DNA from: Guyanagaster necrorhizus | Lineage: Eukaryota; Basidiomycota; Agaricomycetes; Agaricales; Physalacriaceae | NCBI RefSeq assembly: GCF_019112545.1 | Contig: NW_025064901.1 | Location: 196,164-260,163 of the forward strand | Length of the DNA stretch: 64,000 nt | Direction: 5' to 3' | Part shown: positions 11,545 to 25,600 of the stretch, piece by piece | Numbering within the stretch: the first letter of the stretch is position 1 | Layout: the number at the start of each line of letters is the position of its first letter | Made by a program: the position numbers and the translations under genes | The notes under the pieces: model-generated | What the model saw: the letters and a program-made list of their open reading frames with translations, nothing else | What the model was told of the DNA's origin: nothing | Databases searched by the model: none

Positions 11545-14500
11545 TCATTCTCTTTTGCCAAATTCTGGACCAAAAGCCTTGAGTTGAGGACAGAAAGGAT
11601 GCCTTTCGAAGTTTTGAACGATCGCTACATCACACTGATAACAAAAATACCTTTCACGAAGATCGGACGTAAGGATACGAAGTCTTCCTCAGATATATGG
11701 TAGTCGCCGTCATCTTTTAGCTGAAAAGGAACATCCTTCAAGAGAGGGTGATGACAGCGATCTATGTTCAATATTCGGGACAAGAACCGGTGCTCAACGG
11801 TGACGCTGATAGGAACTAAAGACTCAAGCATTGCTTCGAAGAATCTGTTTCCCCATTCCTGCGGTTTAAACGCCATCAGTTGATGGACGACAGAAGCATC
11901 GAAATGTTGAAATACCACATATATCATTGGATCAAGTTCGAGCATACAACAGAGTCCTTGCAGGTGGACATAGTATTTCCAGGAAGTGTCGCCGTTAAGA
12001 TTGACAACAGTGTCTAATAATTTGAAGTACGTTGCCCAGCTCTATAGTATAGAATAAGAAAGAAGGTCAGAGCATCAGAAACAAGCATGGCAGACCTTGT
12101 CATTATCGTTGTGGACGACAACAGAGGCACACCCCAACCAGGTTGTGATACAACGATCGATGTCAGTAACTTTAGTCCTCAGAGATGACGATAGCTTCCT
12201 CAATAATTGATATGGTATCCAAGATATTTCGTGAAGGAACTATGCGCACATTTTAGCCCCCAGATTCAAGACAATCAGGGATAGTCACCTTGAACAGGGC
12301 TTGATCTTTAGATTTGAAATCGGGAGTGGTGGGCGGAGGTTTGTCTCCTAAAGCTGCCAACAGGGTCGGATCATCCATATCCAAATCAAACATTCCGTAT
12401 TCATCTTGGCTCCCTTGACTTTCCATAGTCGATGGTACTAGAGGGCGTTCAGGAGGAGGCAGGACTGAAGCTCTTGCATCAAAAAATCGGACAAGTATAT
12501 CTACAATCTCCCCTCCGATCCAATCTTCTTGGCGTAACTTGCTGTTCCTCACAATCTTAGCGATGCACACTGACAAAGTATGAAAATATGTCAATAGAAA
12601 TTAGAAACAACGCACGGAGTAGTTCGGGCTCCGGGTAATCGCGAGTCGCAGGATCATTATAAACGTCCAATATCCGACGTACACATCGCAGCACAGTCTG
12701 AACAGGTAGAACGGTATCGTTAAGCCTCTGGGGGACTACTGCAGGATCATATTCGTTCACTACGATGGCCACGATGGCCCGTAACCACTCTGTGACTCCG
12801 GCCAAAGGCAGTTTGAGCACGAGCATAAAACGGTAATAATGCATCAACGCCTGAATGGCGACCAAGCGCGTACCAAAATCGGCCCCGTCAAATTTGACAT
12901 AGGACCGAGCATGTGCGATCCGCGAAACGTGATTTTCAGGGTCCAGATAGATAGCTATCGCTGTCGCAATATGACGATTATGCAACATTGATAGCTCACT
13001 GGTGCTTGGCGGAGAGCGCTTAGAAAATGCCAAGGTTCCAACAGGCACAGCAAGAGATAGAAACTTCTTGACCCTCATGGGCAAGACCGAGGGGTCTGGG
13101 GGTCTTGTCTCACGTGCAAACTGGACGATGAGCTTCAGGAAGACGACGAAGGCACTGTCATGCTTTTGAACTTGGGACAGCATAGACAGGTCGTTGTTAC
13201 GCATGAACCCAGGTAAATTAAACTTTTCATGTCGCAAGTTTGCGAAATGTCGACTTCGGAAGACGTCGGCTAGATGAGTCAAAGTCGGAGAAACGTCGTC
13301 CAATTTCCAGTGACATCGGCTCCATAGTTGAAAACAACGTCGCACAACAGTGCCGATGTACTGATCACGCTTGGCCTTACTCTCTTCCTGAAGTGCAGCA
13401 TCACGGACTTTGTTTTCGACGAGACAAATTGTTTTCAGGGCCTTGGTGACGATTTTCCACGCGCCCGGAGCCTGAGGGGAAGATACTGTAGACCCATGCA
13501 ACGAGAACTGGGACAGCGCACAAAGACTGGACACCGTTGACCATATCCACTCACTAACCTGCAGATGGGTAGCGCCAACCGGCTCCGATAATATGTCTCG
13601 TTCCACGATTTGCCAGAAGGGATGGAGGCCACTATTGGAACCTCGCGCCGTTTCTCGGAACGTATCAGCAACATGGAAGACACATGTCCACAACTCAACA
13701 GTGCGAGTAGCAATTGTCACAGTCTCGAAAGGGCCGCTCTCCGGGATTGAAGCCATGCTGTGCTGCAGACCGTATTGGGATAAACATTGAACTAAGCGAG
13801 ATATTGACGTTAGTAGCGGGTTGTTATCTTCTGGAGCAAGAGGCAAGCGAAAACCGAGGCGAACGGACCATTCGACAGCTAACCAGCAAAGATTCAATGC
13901 GGGAATCTCCGTTGACGCCGCGATGAATTCTGGAGCGCGCGTCATTTCCAAGAGCCGGCTAATCTCGTCTTGGACAGCCGCTCGTAGGCCTGCATTATCC
14001 TCCGCGCCGATACGGAGTTGCCGAGACAGCTGAAGAGACGCTGTACGTGCTAGACCATTCCATCCTTTGATCGTTACGTCACCATCCATGTCGGGTATGT
14101 CGACGGCAAAGTTAAACAGACCTTCCCATATCTTTGGAAGCACGTCAGCGAACTGAGAAATAGACATGTCTGGGGCGAGGGTAATTCCCTGGAAGGAGTA
14201 ATGCGTTGGGTCGGGAACTTGCGAGTCGAGCGACTGACAGTGCATTAGCTCAAAAAGCCACCCTTTCCCAACATAGCTATCCCGTGCAAAGGAGATACCT
14301 TGGGATAGGAGCGGTACGTCCACAGGGAACTTTGTCGGACGACCTTGATGACTCGAACCATGCTGGGAACCGCCGATTTCGATCTGCGGTTCATGGTCAT
14401 AAAAGGCGGATGGGCGCGGTTTGTGCTGAAGAGCATCTGCTCTACGATTGACACCACTTTGTGAAGATGGCGCTAATGCATTGTTGAAATCCTCATCGGT

Positions 14501-17127
14501 CAAGTCGACGTTAAGTGATACGTTGTAGGATCGTTTTCCGGATCCGTTCGCTATCCTGGTACCCTTGGCTGCCGTAAAAATATATAGTCCATTCTTGTCC
14601 CGACGCTGTTCTTTCCTTTTCTTCTTCTCCTTGGCCACCTTTTCGGTGTCTCTGCACTGCACTCGAGGCTCGTCGTTCCCATCAGAAGCCGAAGGTTCCA
14701 CAGCGGAGTCAGACGATCGGTAGGCAAGCCTGTGTCGTGAGGATGCAAGCTTCTCTGATTGGTGAAAAGTCAGCTTAGTCTGACGTTCACGTCCCTTTCC
14801 GCTGCTCCGATGTCCCGTAGCAGAATGATATACCGATGATGATCGGTGTTTTCTACTTGTAGGCTGAATCCCCGTAGACGAAGCTGGATGACGCTTTCTT
14901 GACTTTTTGGGCCTCTGCCTTTCACCATCAAGCATGCAGTCAATAACGTCCTTCTCTTTGAGGATGTCTCTCCTCTTGGGCTGAGAAAATGGTCGTTGTC
15001 CAGTATGTCTGTAATCGTCCCCATGGAAGACTTCGTCATCCGACGTATCTGATATCTCGATAACGTCTAGCGCAGCATGCACGGTCTCGAAGTCAAATAA
15101 GTCGTCGTCAACAATGCGAGGTACATCATCATCGCCGCCGCCGTTGTCATTGTCCCTGTCACTTCCACTTTTTGGAACGTGCGATTTCTCATCTGAACTC
15201 TCCGAGTCCCCGAGAATTTGTCTGTTCGACCGCGGCTCCTTGGCTATCCTAGAACGGCTTTGTCCTGGAAGGATATTGACTTCCTCTGCCTCTCTACCTG
15301 ATGATACAGGAGAACTTTGGCGCCGGAATTTGCGGCCCTTGGCAGCAGTATTTCGCTCGCCAAATTTTCCCAACATGAAAGCCGGGTACATTCGTTTGAG
15401 AACTTTCATTCGTTTTCGGTCTTCTGAGTTTAAGTCACCTTCTGAATCGCTGCCACTGGGAGAAGCATTCTGATCTGGGGTAGGTTCGTTATCAGGAGAT
15501 TGTGAACGACCAACAGGATCATCTTCGATGACAATTGGAGCGTCGTACGTGTTGGATGGCATTGGTTCGCCATCATTGAACAAGTCAGGAGCACTTGGGG
15601 CTGGGGAAGACCTGGTAGACGCCATAGAATGGGGTGGCGGGAAGGTAGAGTGTGGGTCAGCGCGACTGGGCGACAGCGATCGCACGACTTTGTATAGCGA
15701 TGATGGTATCGGAAGATCAGCCTATGGCATAAATTAGGTTAAAGTCTTCCAGCACTTGGGAAGAGCACTTCACCACGATGTCAGTGCTTGTGTGTCGCGA
15801 AACCGATGGTTCATTGACCCGCTTCTCTCGGCGCTCTTCATCGGCTGCAGCTGCCTCCCTTTTTTCACGAGCCTTCCTTTCTCTCTCCACTCTCTTCCAC
15901 TCTCTGCGGGTCGCGCGCATCTCCTTGTCTTCATCGTCCGAACTAGACAGTTGATCAGGCAATCCTAACCGTGAAATGTGTTCTGGACTCCGACTCCAGG
16001 TTTCCTTTCGATGATGCTCCGTATGTACGTATTCCTGATCCTGAGTCTCTTCTTCATAATGTTCTTCGCGAGTTCTGTGGTGATGGTCGCCGCGACGGGG
16101 GCTTCTCATCTTGACGATGGCGTCTGGGTTGTCACGTAGTTGATTCTGGTAGAGCGCTTTGTCATATTCATACGGTTTGACTTGACGAATACTTCGAGTA
16201 CGGAAAGAATAGCGGGACTCGTTCTGAGCGAGATTGAAGCCTTCGCGCTCAAGAGCTTCGCGTTCTTCGGGGAGTATGACTGGCGGTGAATGTGGAGAGC
16301 GAGGAGAAGAAACATTTTTTGGAGGACTGGAACGGTTGGTCCTTGGCGACGAGGTAGGAGTGAGAGAAGACAACGGCATGTTTGGTTCAGGAGGATTCTG
16401 AGGTGAAAACTGGGATAGACCGTCAAGATCGTCATGGAAGGTTCCTGTGTTAATCGAAGTGGAACACGGAGGAGTCGACGTTGAAGCTTCGGGGGATTGG
16501 GAAAAAGTGGCACGGAATTTAGGCTGTGGACTATGTAGTGGTAACTTTGGCAGACCAGGTGCAGGAGCTGACGAGGGAGGTGTCGATGGACGACGATGTA
16601 CATTCAAGGATAAAGGAGAAGATGAGAATAGGCGTTGGTTTGCTTGGGAGCTACTAGCCATTGGCCCGGGGGATGGAGTCTCATAACTGTGGAGAAAATC
16701 CAAAGGGTCCTGTGAATCTTCTGGCCCAGCACTTATATCTTCCTCTGCTTCAAAATGTTGTCCAGACGCACCAGAATCCAGAGTTTCCCTTTGACTTGTA
16801 TCCAATATATGTTGAAGAAGGGGTGAAGAAGGGCTCGAAAGTCGCTTAGGAGCAAGTCGAAAGGTAGACCTTTGTAAAGGGCTTGGCCCTGCAGCGAGCA
16901 CTGAAACAACAGGGCCACCATGTGATAGCTATTATAGTATTAGCCATATAAAATCGCCCAACAGTGGGTTCACCAACCTTTGTACGTTTCCTTGGAGGGC
17001 TGTTCAAGTTCGACTCTTTATTCGCAGCGGTGACGACCTTAGGAGATATCCAAGTACGCCGCGCAAAAGCAGCAAGCTCTTCCAACTCCTCCGGATCTGA
17101 AGTTTCTACCACTTCGTCGTCTGTCAT
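11545..17127 (-). CDS. MMS22: Mus7/MMS22-family replication-repair protein (about 7 exons)
   Basis: Exons on minus: 17127-16974, 16900-15774, 15721-12616, 12569-12289, 12239-12096, 12041 to about 11651 or 11669, and 11624-11545; about 1,760 residues. Mus7/Mms22 works with the Rtt101-Mms1 cullin ubiquitin ligase in yeast to repair and restart broken replication forks in the nucleus. Family marks: a Ser/Pro-rich acidic N-terminus, SFRTRSIRQVKPYEYDKALY near residue 300 (the conserved RTR-RQ-KPYxYDxxLY block), KRMYPAFMLGKFGE near residue 530 (the LKRMxPAFM block), then a long helical C-terminal part ending with VFQHFDASVVHQLMAFKPQE. A charged coiled coil (REWKRVERERKAREKREAAA) lies before exon 3. 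The last intron is uncertain: GTATTT at 11650 would give a 26-nt intron, while GTCCG at 11668 gives a more plausible 44 nt; both restore the same frame. The start is the first ATG of an acidic leader (MTDDEVVETSDPEELEEL). Confidence 0.85.
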
Positions 17128-17594
17128 GGACTTAAGTTATTGAGACCCGGTCGCGGCTCGCGATGCATATAGGTTGTGTAGTGTGACGTGGAAGAAGTCA
17201 CGTAAAACGCGATGGCACGTGATGTGACACTCGAGTGCTTTGAAATTGAAGGAGTTTGCAAGTACCAATTTATACAGACACTGCTGGGGCCGGTTCCTTT
17301 TTGGCATGGAAATAGACATTCTGGAAATGTTGAGTGAACAAGGGAGGCAGTTGTTCAAAGTCAATGCTTAGATGTCTTGAGTCTATGTCTCACCTTGTTT
17401 TGTCTTCATTTCAAAGTCAATCATCTTTTCATCATTCACATCTCACTTACAGATTCTTGCCACTCATCTTCACTAGTATAAATAGATAGAGTGAGCAGTG
17501 AGCACTCTTGTCCTTGCACTTACTTCTCACATACACAGTACATTACTGTATTTTCTTCTGCATAATGTGGCTTCTAGAACTACACTTCAGAACT
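17128..17594. other. Edge between gene space and retrotransposon nest
   Basis: The MMS22 promoter must lie in the first part. After about 17,300 CpG disappears and the sequence takes on the CA/TG-rich look of the repeats. The text near 17476-17485 (AGTATAAATA) is TATA-like and is followed by CT-rich DNA, so this may be the remnant of another LTR, but I find no second copy in the window. The five bases before E1 are GAACT (17590-17594). Confidence 0.45.
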
Positions 17595-18055
17595 TGTTAC
17601 AATTTTTTCCTTTTCTCTTTGCTGTAACCCCTATTTATGCTTAGTCAGGGCACCTATACCAGTGCTTAGGACTGTGAGACCAGCTTAGTCATCACAACAA
17701 GCCAAGTCTGTCATTGTCTTTCAATGTGACAACAACACTTGATGATGCACAACAGTCCTTTTGTAGATAGTAATGATGCTCAAAGACAATGAGCACAATG
17801 ACTTGGACAGACACAATAAGTAGCAGTATATTTATCTTAATGAACAAGTAGTATATAAGTAGGATAGCTCTCGCTGTATAACCCCAGCTTTGAGCTAAAG
17901 TTTATTTATATCACCTTACTCTTGAGCTTTCTTGCAAAGGCCTTGAAGCATATTAGTCAATAGGACACAACAAAGTGAACTCTAGTGTGACTGTACAAAT
18001 ATGATACAATACTAGTTTATCATGTGTTTTGATCACATGTGACTTGAGTCTAACA
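17595..18055 (+). repeat. E1 5' LTR (gypsy family A)
   Basis: 461 bp from TGTTAC to CTAACA. It matches, in the same orientation, the solo LTRs at 26969 and 38980 and, as reverse complement, the LTRs of E2. Shared blocks include the CCCCTATTTATGCTTAGTCA text near its start and a TATATAAG box near 17853. The sequence just inside (ATTAGCTCAAAGCTT) is also found, inverted, next to the right LTR of E2, so it is the true 5' internal start of the family. Confidence 0.88.
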
Positions 18056-21000
18056 ATTAGCTCAAAGCTTCTGCTTCTCTTTCCTTACACACAATAAGTG
18101 CAAAGAAAACCAAATGCTACCTGCACAAACTACAACCTCCAATTTGACAGATGACTTCTTTAAACTATTAGCAGCCATCATAGAGATGCTTTTAAGGCTT
18201 TTGGCAATCATCCAACTTTATTAAAGATGCCAATCAGTCACTGCCTATATAGTCTGGCACTATCAAGCATTCCAACAGATCCAACAGATCCTCTAAAATG
18301 TCACATCCAACTTTCCCCTCCACAATATCCCTCTCTTTATCTGAAACTCCTTCCAGCCTCTGTCAGGAGCCATACCTAAAGTCAGGCCTAGCAGAATAAA
18401 TCTGTAGGATTCTAAGAAAGAAAAAGAATATTGATATTCCCTCTGAGCTCAGCTCAGTAACAGAAGAAACAACCTACATCTCATGGGATTCAGAAACCCA
18501 TGGGTTCTGCTAGGGTTTTCTCTAGTCTCAAACTATGAGGACCAGAACCTCCCTGATGACTTCTTCAATGATGAGCCATTCCCTGACTCTTCCACAGCCT
18601 CAATCAAGCACAGGATTGAAAACCATGCTAGAGACTCCTTTGATACCACTAGAATGGCTTCAGGACTCTAATCCACCTCATCTATGGACTCCAGACACAA
18701 TTTATTATATGTAACTCTGGAGTTGAGTCCAAACCTCTCTGAGCATGAGGATCTATACACTGAAGACATGGAGCTAGGAAGGGGATATATATTCTAAAGA
18801 CCAACTGTTCAAAACAAAATTGACTACTACACCAGAGATTTTACTGAAGAAATATGCACAGCAGAAGAGCAGGCTGATCTTGACTAAGCTGAGGCTGAGC
18901 AAGTCTGAAGGCAGAACCTACATGATGAAGAGCAGTATGACTGTCAGTTTAAGTAGTGACAGCAAAAACTTGAAGCTGTTATATAGAGATCTGCAAGCCC
19001 CACATGGTACAGACTCTGAACTGAGTCTGAGCCCTCTCTATTCCAAGAGTCCAGCACTCCCACCAGTACTGACCTGTGGGTAGGATTAGCTGAAGTCATT
19101 ACCACTAGCAAAGCTAGGCAGAACACTTATTCTCCTACTAGAAGAGAGTGTAGTTCTTTCACCCTTGCTGACACAGATATCAGTCTCTCTCATACTAACT
19201 CCATACTTGATGCCTACAGGCTTTAAGTCCCTCTACATCTCTGATAGGAGGCTTTGAAGATTTTTCAGAGGAAGAATCATGGCCCTCTTTCTTAATCTAA
19301 GATTCTATCGAAACTTCTGCCAATATTGCCATGAATTGGAGGAGCACAGAGTGCAAGGCAGCCACTAAAGCAACACTGACATCAGTATCAGATCCATTGA
19401 GCAGCCTTCTGCTCAACCCAGTCCTAGTACTCTCAATAACAATGATGACCAGCTCTCTGGTGACCATCCATCTCCTGGTCCCTCCAACTTATGATCTATC
19501 TGATGACTATCTTGTTGAGGACAGTGAAAAAGAGGAGAAAGATGTGGATGGGAATGAGGAGAGGATTTGGGACATCTCTCTTAAGTGGGAGCAATAAGAA
19601 TACTCAGAGGAAGAAACTGACAAAGAAGCACTGGTTGAAGAAATACAATGAACTAGAGAGAAGGAATATGAGGAACTGTATAGAGAGAGAGTAGCCTTTT
19701 TATGGAGGGATGCTCAGTGGTTAGCCTTGAACATAGAACAAAAGTATATTTATTCAGATAACAATAAGTGGCAGGATATTTTGCAATATTCTACCACTGA
19801 ATATGCTATTAACCTGTATAACCAAAGGCATCTAGAAGATCAACTTGGCAAACTGCCAAAGTACAAATCAAAGTTTGACATCCAGCCAATGCCATAGACA
19901 CTCTCCATGAACCTGAAACATGCTATCTATATGGCATCATCTATCTGAATCAACACCAGTCAATATTTGTACTTAACTCTCTTGATCCAAACATCAGCAA
20001 CTTAGTTCTCCTGATCTTAACCTCAGCTGACCACCCAACCTATTGGATTCTGAAACATATAGACTGGCAAGGGCAGCTAACTCCTTGGCAGACAACCACC
20101 ACCAGATAAAGCTGAAGGCAGCAGAAAAAAAACTGGTCAAGAATGATTCCAAGGCCATCTGACTAGGATTTACTATATAAAATAGAGTGATTGTGCAAAA
20201 AAAAGTAGCACCCATAGGGAGTCCCATTGCAGACAACAACTCTTTCCACTCATTCTCTGGACCACCAACCAAATGGTGGTGAACCCTCTTTGGTCAGTAG
20301 CTAAACTCAATAGAGGCTCTATTTAAAAATGCTGCCATTCTACAATGTCATTCTGATCTATTACAGAAACTCTGCCCTTTCAAAAGTGCTTCTGATGACA
20401 TTGATAGATTTCTGATTGACTGTAAACAATACTTTGAAGTGTATATCACCTTCCTCAGAACTGACATAAACTACATCACCTTCATGTTCTCATATTTCAA
20501 AGACAAGGCCAAAACATGGTGGATCTTAATCTTCTCAAACTTTTTTTCTGCAATCTGAAAACACTATCAATTACTCTCATGATCAGTATTCAAACAGATG
20601 CTTACTGACAAATTTATTGATTCAGCAGTGCAAAAAGTTCACAAGACAAAGATCAAGGAGTATAAAATGGGCAATAAGTTGGCCACTGAATACTTTGATG
20701 AATTGGAACAACTTGCAAAGCTTGTCAGAATCTGAGACAACATTGACAATAATGGAAGAATGGTCAAAGCACTCAAATAGGATGCTCTATCATCCTATAT
20801 CAAGATGATATCAGATATCAGAATGAACATTCTGAAGGGATATGATGCATAGTAGAAACATGTTATCAAGATGTACAAGGAATGGCAGCATCAGAAGGCA
20901 GAACAGATAAACCTACAGAAATACCATAAACTAATCCAGCTGATGAATTTGAAGCCTGGCAGTCAGACCAGCAAAACCAATACACTGTTGACAACTAATG

Positions 21001-22215
21001 CCCTTTTCTATGGAACATAGAAGACAGGGACAGAGACCACATACACTGAGAGTGAGAAACCAATAAATATTGATTGACTAAAAAAAAAAGAAAAATATTT
21101 CAATTGTGGCTAAAAGAGTCACATGTCAAAGGACTGCCTGAAGAAGAAATGAATGCACAAGAACATCTGGATGCAGATTGCCAAACTGCAGAAGGAAGCA
21201 GAGAAGCTCAGCATGGAAATGAAGATAGAAGAAGTAAAAGATAGAGCCAACTAGTGTGCAATTCCACTAGATCAGCCAAAGGACTTTATAGTGTGCAACA
21301 AACAGCTGCTGGATAGACTGATAGTATCTCTATAGTAACCCCTATGTTTAAATTATGCATGCATTTGAATATACTCAAACCCTCTACTGCTATGCACACC
21401 AAAGAATTATCTACAACAAAAACTCAACTGCCTATGAGCTGAACAGAGAGAGAGACCCCCACTAGATAGCTCAAGCCATTCAATATCAAATAGACCTGGA
21501 GAGCCATCAAGGATGCCAGAACAGAAGAGGAAGCCAAGGCTGTGCTCAGGAACTGGGTACACAAGACTAGAGCTAAAGAAGTGATTGATAAAATGGTGAA
21601 AGGAATGTGGAAAGCCAAGTGATGCTGAGCCCTGGAATGGCTTGATGAACTACACAGACTCTGAAGATATGTCTGATGAACCAAGACTCTGGACTGAGAC
21701 TTGACCATCAAGGCCCAGATTGAAATGCTCACTAATCAGTTCACACATACAGTGACAGCTCTGATCAACAGCAGCTGTACTAGCAGTTCTATCAATTGTG
21801 CTTTCATTGACAAGCACAAATTACCAACTAGAGCTATCACAGCCTCAATCTCTGTGTACAATGCTGATGGAATGAAGAACCAAGCTGGCTCAATTACTGA
21901 GTTTGTTGAGTTACAACTCACTATCAGTGATCACTCAGAAAGGATTGATTTAGCTATCACTGATCTAAAAACCAAGAAAGTATTTCTAAAGCATGATTGG
22001 CTCATATATCATAACCTGCTGATTAATTAAAAGACCAAATAGATCATGTTCATATGATATAAGTGTTGGAAGATTCTGTTTGAACTACTTGATGAGGACT
22101 CTGAAGATCAATGAGATGAAGAGATGGAAGATGGTGAAATCATCCTCACTATCAACATACAGCAGGTATTGTACATCCAGATGATATATCATGCCAATGA
22201 CCTAGCTGCTAAAGC
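18056..22215 (+). pseudogene. E1 Ty3/gypsy gag and protease, degenerate
   Basis: Leader plus gag of a Ty3/gypsy element. The retrotransposon gag core is visible around 20,340-20,560 (FLIDCKQYFEVY, KDKAKTWW) and 20,580-20,950, followed by a zinc-knuckle remnant at about 21,100 (YFNCG...SHMSKDC). The protease-like segment at 21,701-22,030 has NSSC where related copies have DSGC, so the catalytic Asp is lost. Stops are scattered through all frames. The coding text runs to 22215, where E2 is inserted with duplication of AAAGC, and continues at 37094 with reverse transcriptase. Confidence 0.85.
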
Positions 22216-22686
22216 TGTTAGATCCAAGCATCACATGAGCAGAAACATATGATAAACAGAAGTCTCCTCACACTTTGAGAGATCAACTGAGTCCACTGAT
22301 GCATATTCTAATCAATGTGTTACAAGGCCTTAGGATCAGCTCGAGTATAGAATGGTGTAAGAATAAACTTTAGCTCGAAGCTGAGGATTTATCAGCAAGA
22401 GCAAGCCTCCTTAAATGCTGTACAGTTTATGACTATTAATAATACTACCTATTGTATATCATCATGTCCTTTGTGTCCATTGTCCTTGGGCATTGTTACT
22501 GTACATAAAAGGTTGATTGTGTATTGTCAGCACAATGTATTGTATTGAAAGACAATGACCAACTTGTTCTAGTTGTGATGACTAAGCTTTATCTCATGGC
22601 CTTAAGCACTTGTTGTAGATGCCCTGACTAAGTATAAATAGGGGTTAATCATAGAAAAGGACTAGAATAAAGGAAAAATTATAACA
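22216..22686 (-). repeat. E2 3' LTR
   Basis: Left copy of the E2 LTR pair. The bases just inside it (22687-22701) read on minus as TTAAGGAGGAGGTAA, a good polypurine tract directly before the LTR, which fixes it as the 3' LTR of a minus-strand element. Confidence 0.9.
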
Positions 22687-25600
22687 TTACCTCCTCCTTA
22701 AGACTATCATTCTGATGGCTTAATTTAGAGATAATTTATAGGCCTTAATAGTGTCATCTGCATTCATCCATTTCTCATTTACTCATTGGTTAGATTCTAG
22801 GCTGTATTCCTTCCAACTGACCAAGTAATCAACTGTCATTGTTATGCTGCCACTATATGCTTTTACTTTTTGTAATTTGTGATGTAGTATCTGATTGATT
22901 TCATAGTGTTTTTCATCATCGATCAGGTCAGATGGAGGCAGGGATAGTTGTTGTTGATTTAGGAATGCAAGTGCAATATATAGAGTTAATAGTGCTTTGT
23001 TAAATATATTATAAATCTGCCAATGCTTTAGAAGATGGAGGCAATATGCAGAGGCCCCTATTTTAGTAGTTATAAAGAAAGTGTCAGTGCATTTATCATT
23101 GAGTTTGCACTTTGGTTATAGGAGGTGAAGGTTGGTCATATCCAGCCATACTTTGTCATGGACCAAATAGTTGTGTGCAAGTTGTCAGTGTCAATCATAT
23201 TGGGCTTTTATAGCAGAGACTGCTTTATTAAGGGTGTTTTTGGTTTCAGTGTGGATCTTCACCATGGTAGTGGCAAAGTCCATTGATATGAGGGTTGTGG
23301 TGTGTGTTTGTTTGGTTTGAGCAATATTGGGATATTGATCATAATTGATGAAGAATGGCATTTTGCCAGTTGTGGAGTGAATTTGGTTGTTATACTGGAA
23401 GGCCATGAGCACCAACTATTCTGTCTAATCATCCTGTCTGTAGTTGATAAAAAGTCAAAGGTATTTTTTGACTTCTTAGTTTGCTTATTCTATTTGCCCA
23501 TCAGTTTGTGGATGATAGGTGATAGATGTATTTTATCTGATGTTAAAAAGTCAGTATAAGTCATTGAGGAACTTAGAGATGAATTGTGGGCCTCTGTCCA
23601 AAATGACTACTTGTGGCATGCCATATTTGCTATAGATCTCATCATGAAGGATTTTTGCCCAGCCCTCTAATATGAGTTCTATAGAGCATGTGATAGGAAT
23701 GATCACCTTCAAAAACTGATTGACAATGACAATAATAGCATTATAACTATTGCATTCTGGTAACTCAGTGACCATGTCTATAGAGATGTGAGTCTGTGAG
23801 GCTGTTGGCACTTCATTCAGATGAAGGGGAGCTACTTGTGGTTGTGTGAATGCCTTTCCCCACTGGCAGATTTTGCAGGCTTTGACATATTGGTTAATGT
23901 CATTACCCAGTTTAGACCATCAGTATTCCTGTAATATGAGCTCCTTTGTCTTAGTGATGCCTGGGTGTCTAGCAGTTATATGATCATAGCAGATGGCAAT
24001 GATTTCATTCTATAGTATTTGATCTCTCGAGATATAGATTCATCTATCATAGTGAATCATTCTCCCTTTCTTTGTCATCTCACACTCATAGTTAAGCGAT
24101 AGAGCTACCCATTGATTCCATTTGCTCATGTCTCTCATGGCACTTTTGATCTTTTCATGAATTTCCTCTTTTGTTGACATTATCATGGCTCAGAAGTGCT
24201 TGGGCCTTAATAATGTCACTCTCTCATTGTCATGTCCTCCTTGATCATGATCAGCTCATCAAATAAGGAGGTCAGCCTTCTTGTTGGCTGTCCCTGCTTT
24301 ATGATATAGGGTGCATTGATATTGACTGAGTTCTGTTACTCATCTGGCTTGTCTTTAATTTAGCTTCTGAGGTTGTCAGAAATATTGGAGATTCTGATGG
24401 TCTATCTAGATTTTGAATACCTCTGTGGCCCTGATCAGATAGTGTCTCCACTCTTCTAGAGTGAGCATTATGATGAGCAGCTCTTTATCATAGATCTTAT
24501 AGTTTTGCTCTGTGGTTGAGAGGGCCTTAGAAAGGAAGGCTACAGGTCACCATTTTTCCTTCTGTTATTGGAATAAAATGGCACCAATAGTCCCCTCACT
24601 AGAATTGGCCTCTACTTGGAATTTCTCTTCTTGCATTAGAATGGCAAGAACTATGTTCTTGGCCAGCCACTTCTTGAGGTTGTTGAAAGCAGCCTGTTGA
24701 GAAGGATCTCATATCTAAGGAGCATTCCTGGTGAGTTGTGTCATAGGTTATACTACTTTGCTGTAGTCTTGAATGAATCATTGGTAAAAGTTTGTGAACT
24801 CTAAAAAGGACTAGAGTTCCTTTTTCTTGATGGGCTCTGGCCATTTAGTGATACTTGTGACCTTAACAGGATTCATTCATATACTTCCTTCACTGATGAT
24901 TACTCTGAGATATTTGGTTTTGAGCACCTTGAACTCACACTTCTTCACTTTGAGGAACAACTTATGTTTTCTCATCAAGGCTAGCACTTGTCATACTAGC
25001 CTCCAATGTTCCTCCCTAGTCTTTGACATAATTAGGATGTCATCGAGATCGATGGTAATCTTCTTAGTGGAGATGAGGTCTTTAAAGATGTCATTCATCA
25101 TCCATTAAAACATGGTGAGGGAGTTGGTGAGTCCAAAGAACATTACAGTTGGTTTAAACAGCCCCTGGTTGGTTCAGAAGGCCACTTTTCACTTGTCACC
25201 CTCCTTGATCTGTATATTGTTATACCCTCACTGGATGTCCAGCTTTATATAATATTTGGTGCCCCTTAGCTTATCCATCAATTCTGATATTAAGAGGAGG
25301 AGATAGCAATTTTTAATCATCATCTTGTTAAGCTTTTAATAGTCTTGGACCAGACAGAGTTTGTCATTCTTCTTTTTGATGAAGAAGAATGGCGATACCA
25401 TGGAGGATTTTGATGGTCAGATCCTTCTGCTGGTTAGATTCTCATTGAGGAACTTGTCAAGTTTCTGTTGTTCATTGTTTCCAAGTGGGTAGGTCTTGCA
25501 ATTGAGGTTGGCATTGGGAATCAGCTCAATGGCATGATCTCAGGGCTTGGGTTTAGGGAGCTCATCAAAACTCTCCTTTTCGAAGAGGTCCCTGTAGTCT

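Noticed and set aside
12253..12594. Separate 113-residue gene
   Set aside because: It is exon 4 of MMS22 (CIAKIVRNSKLRQEDW...) extended into the introns on both sides.
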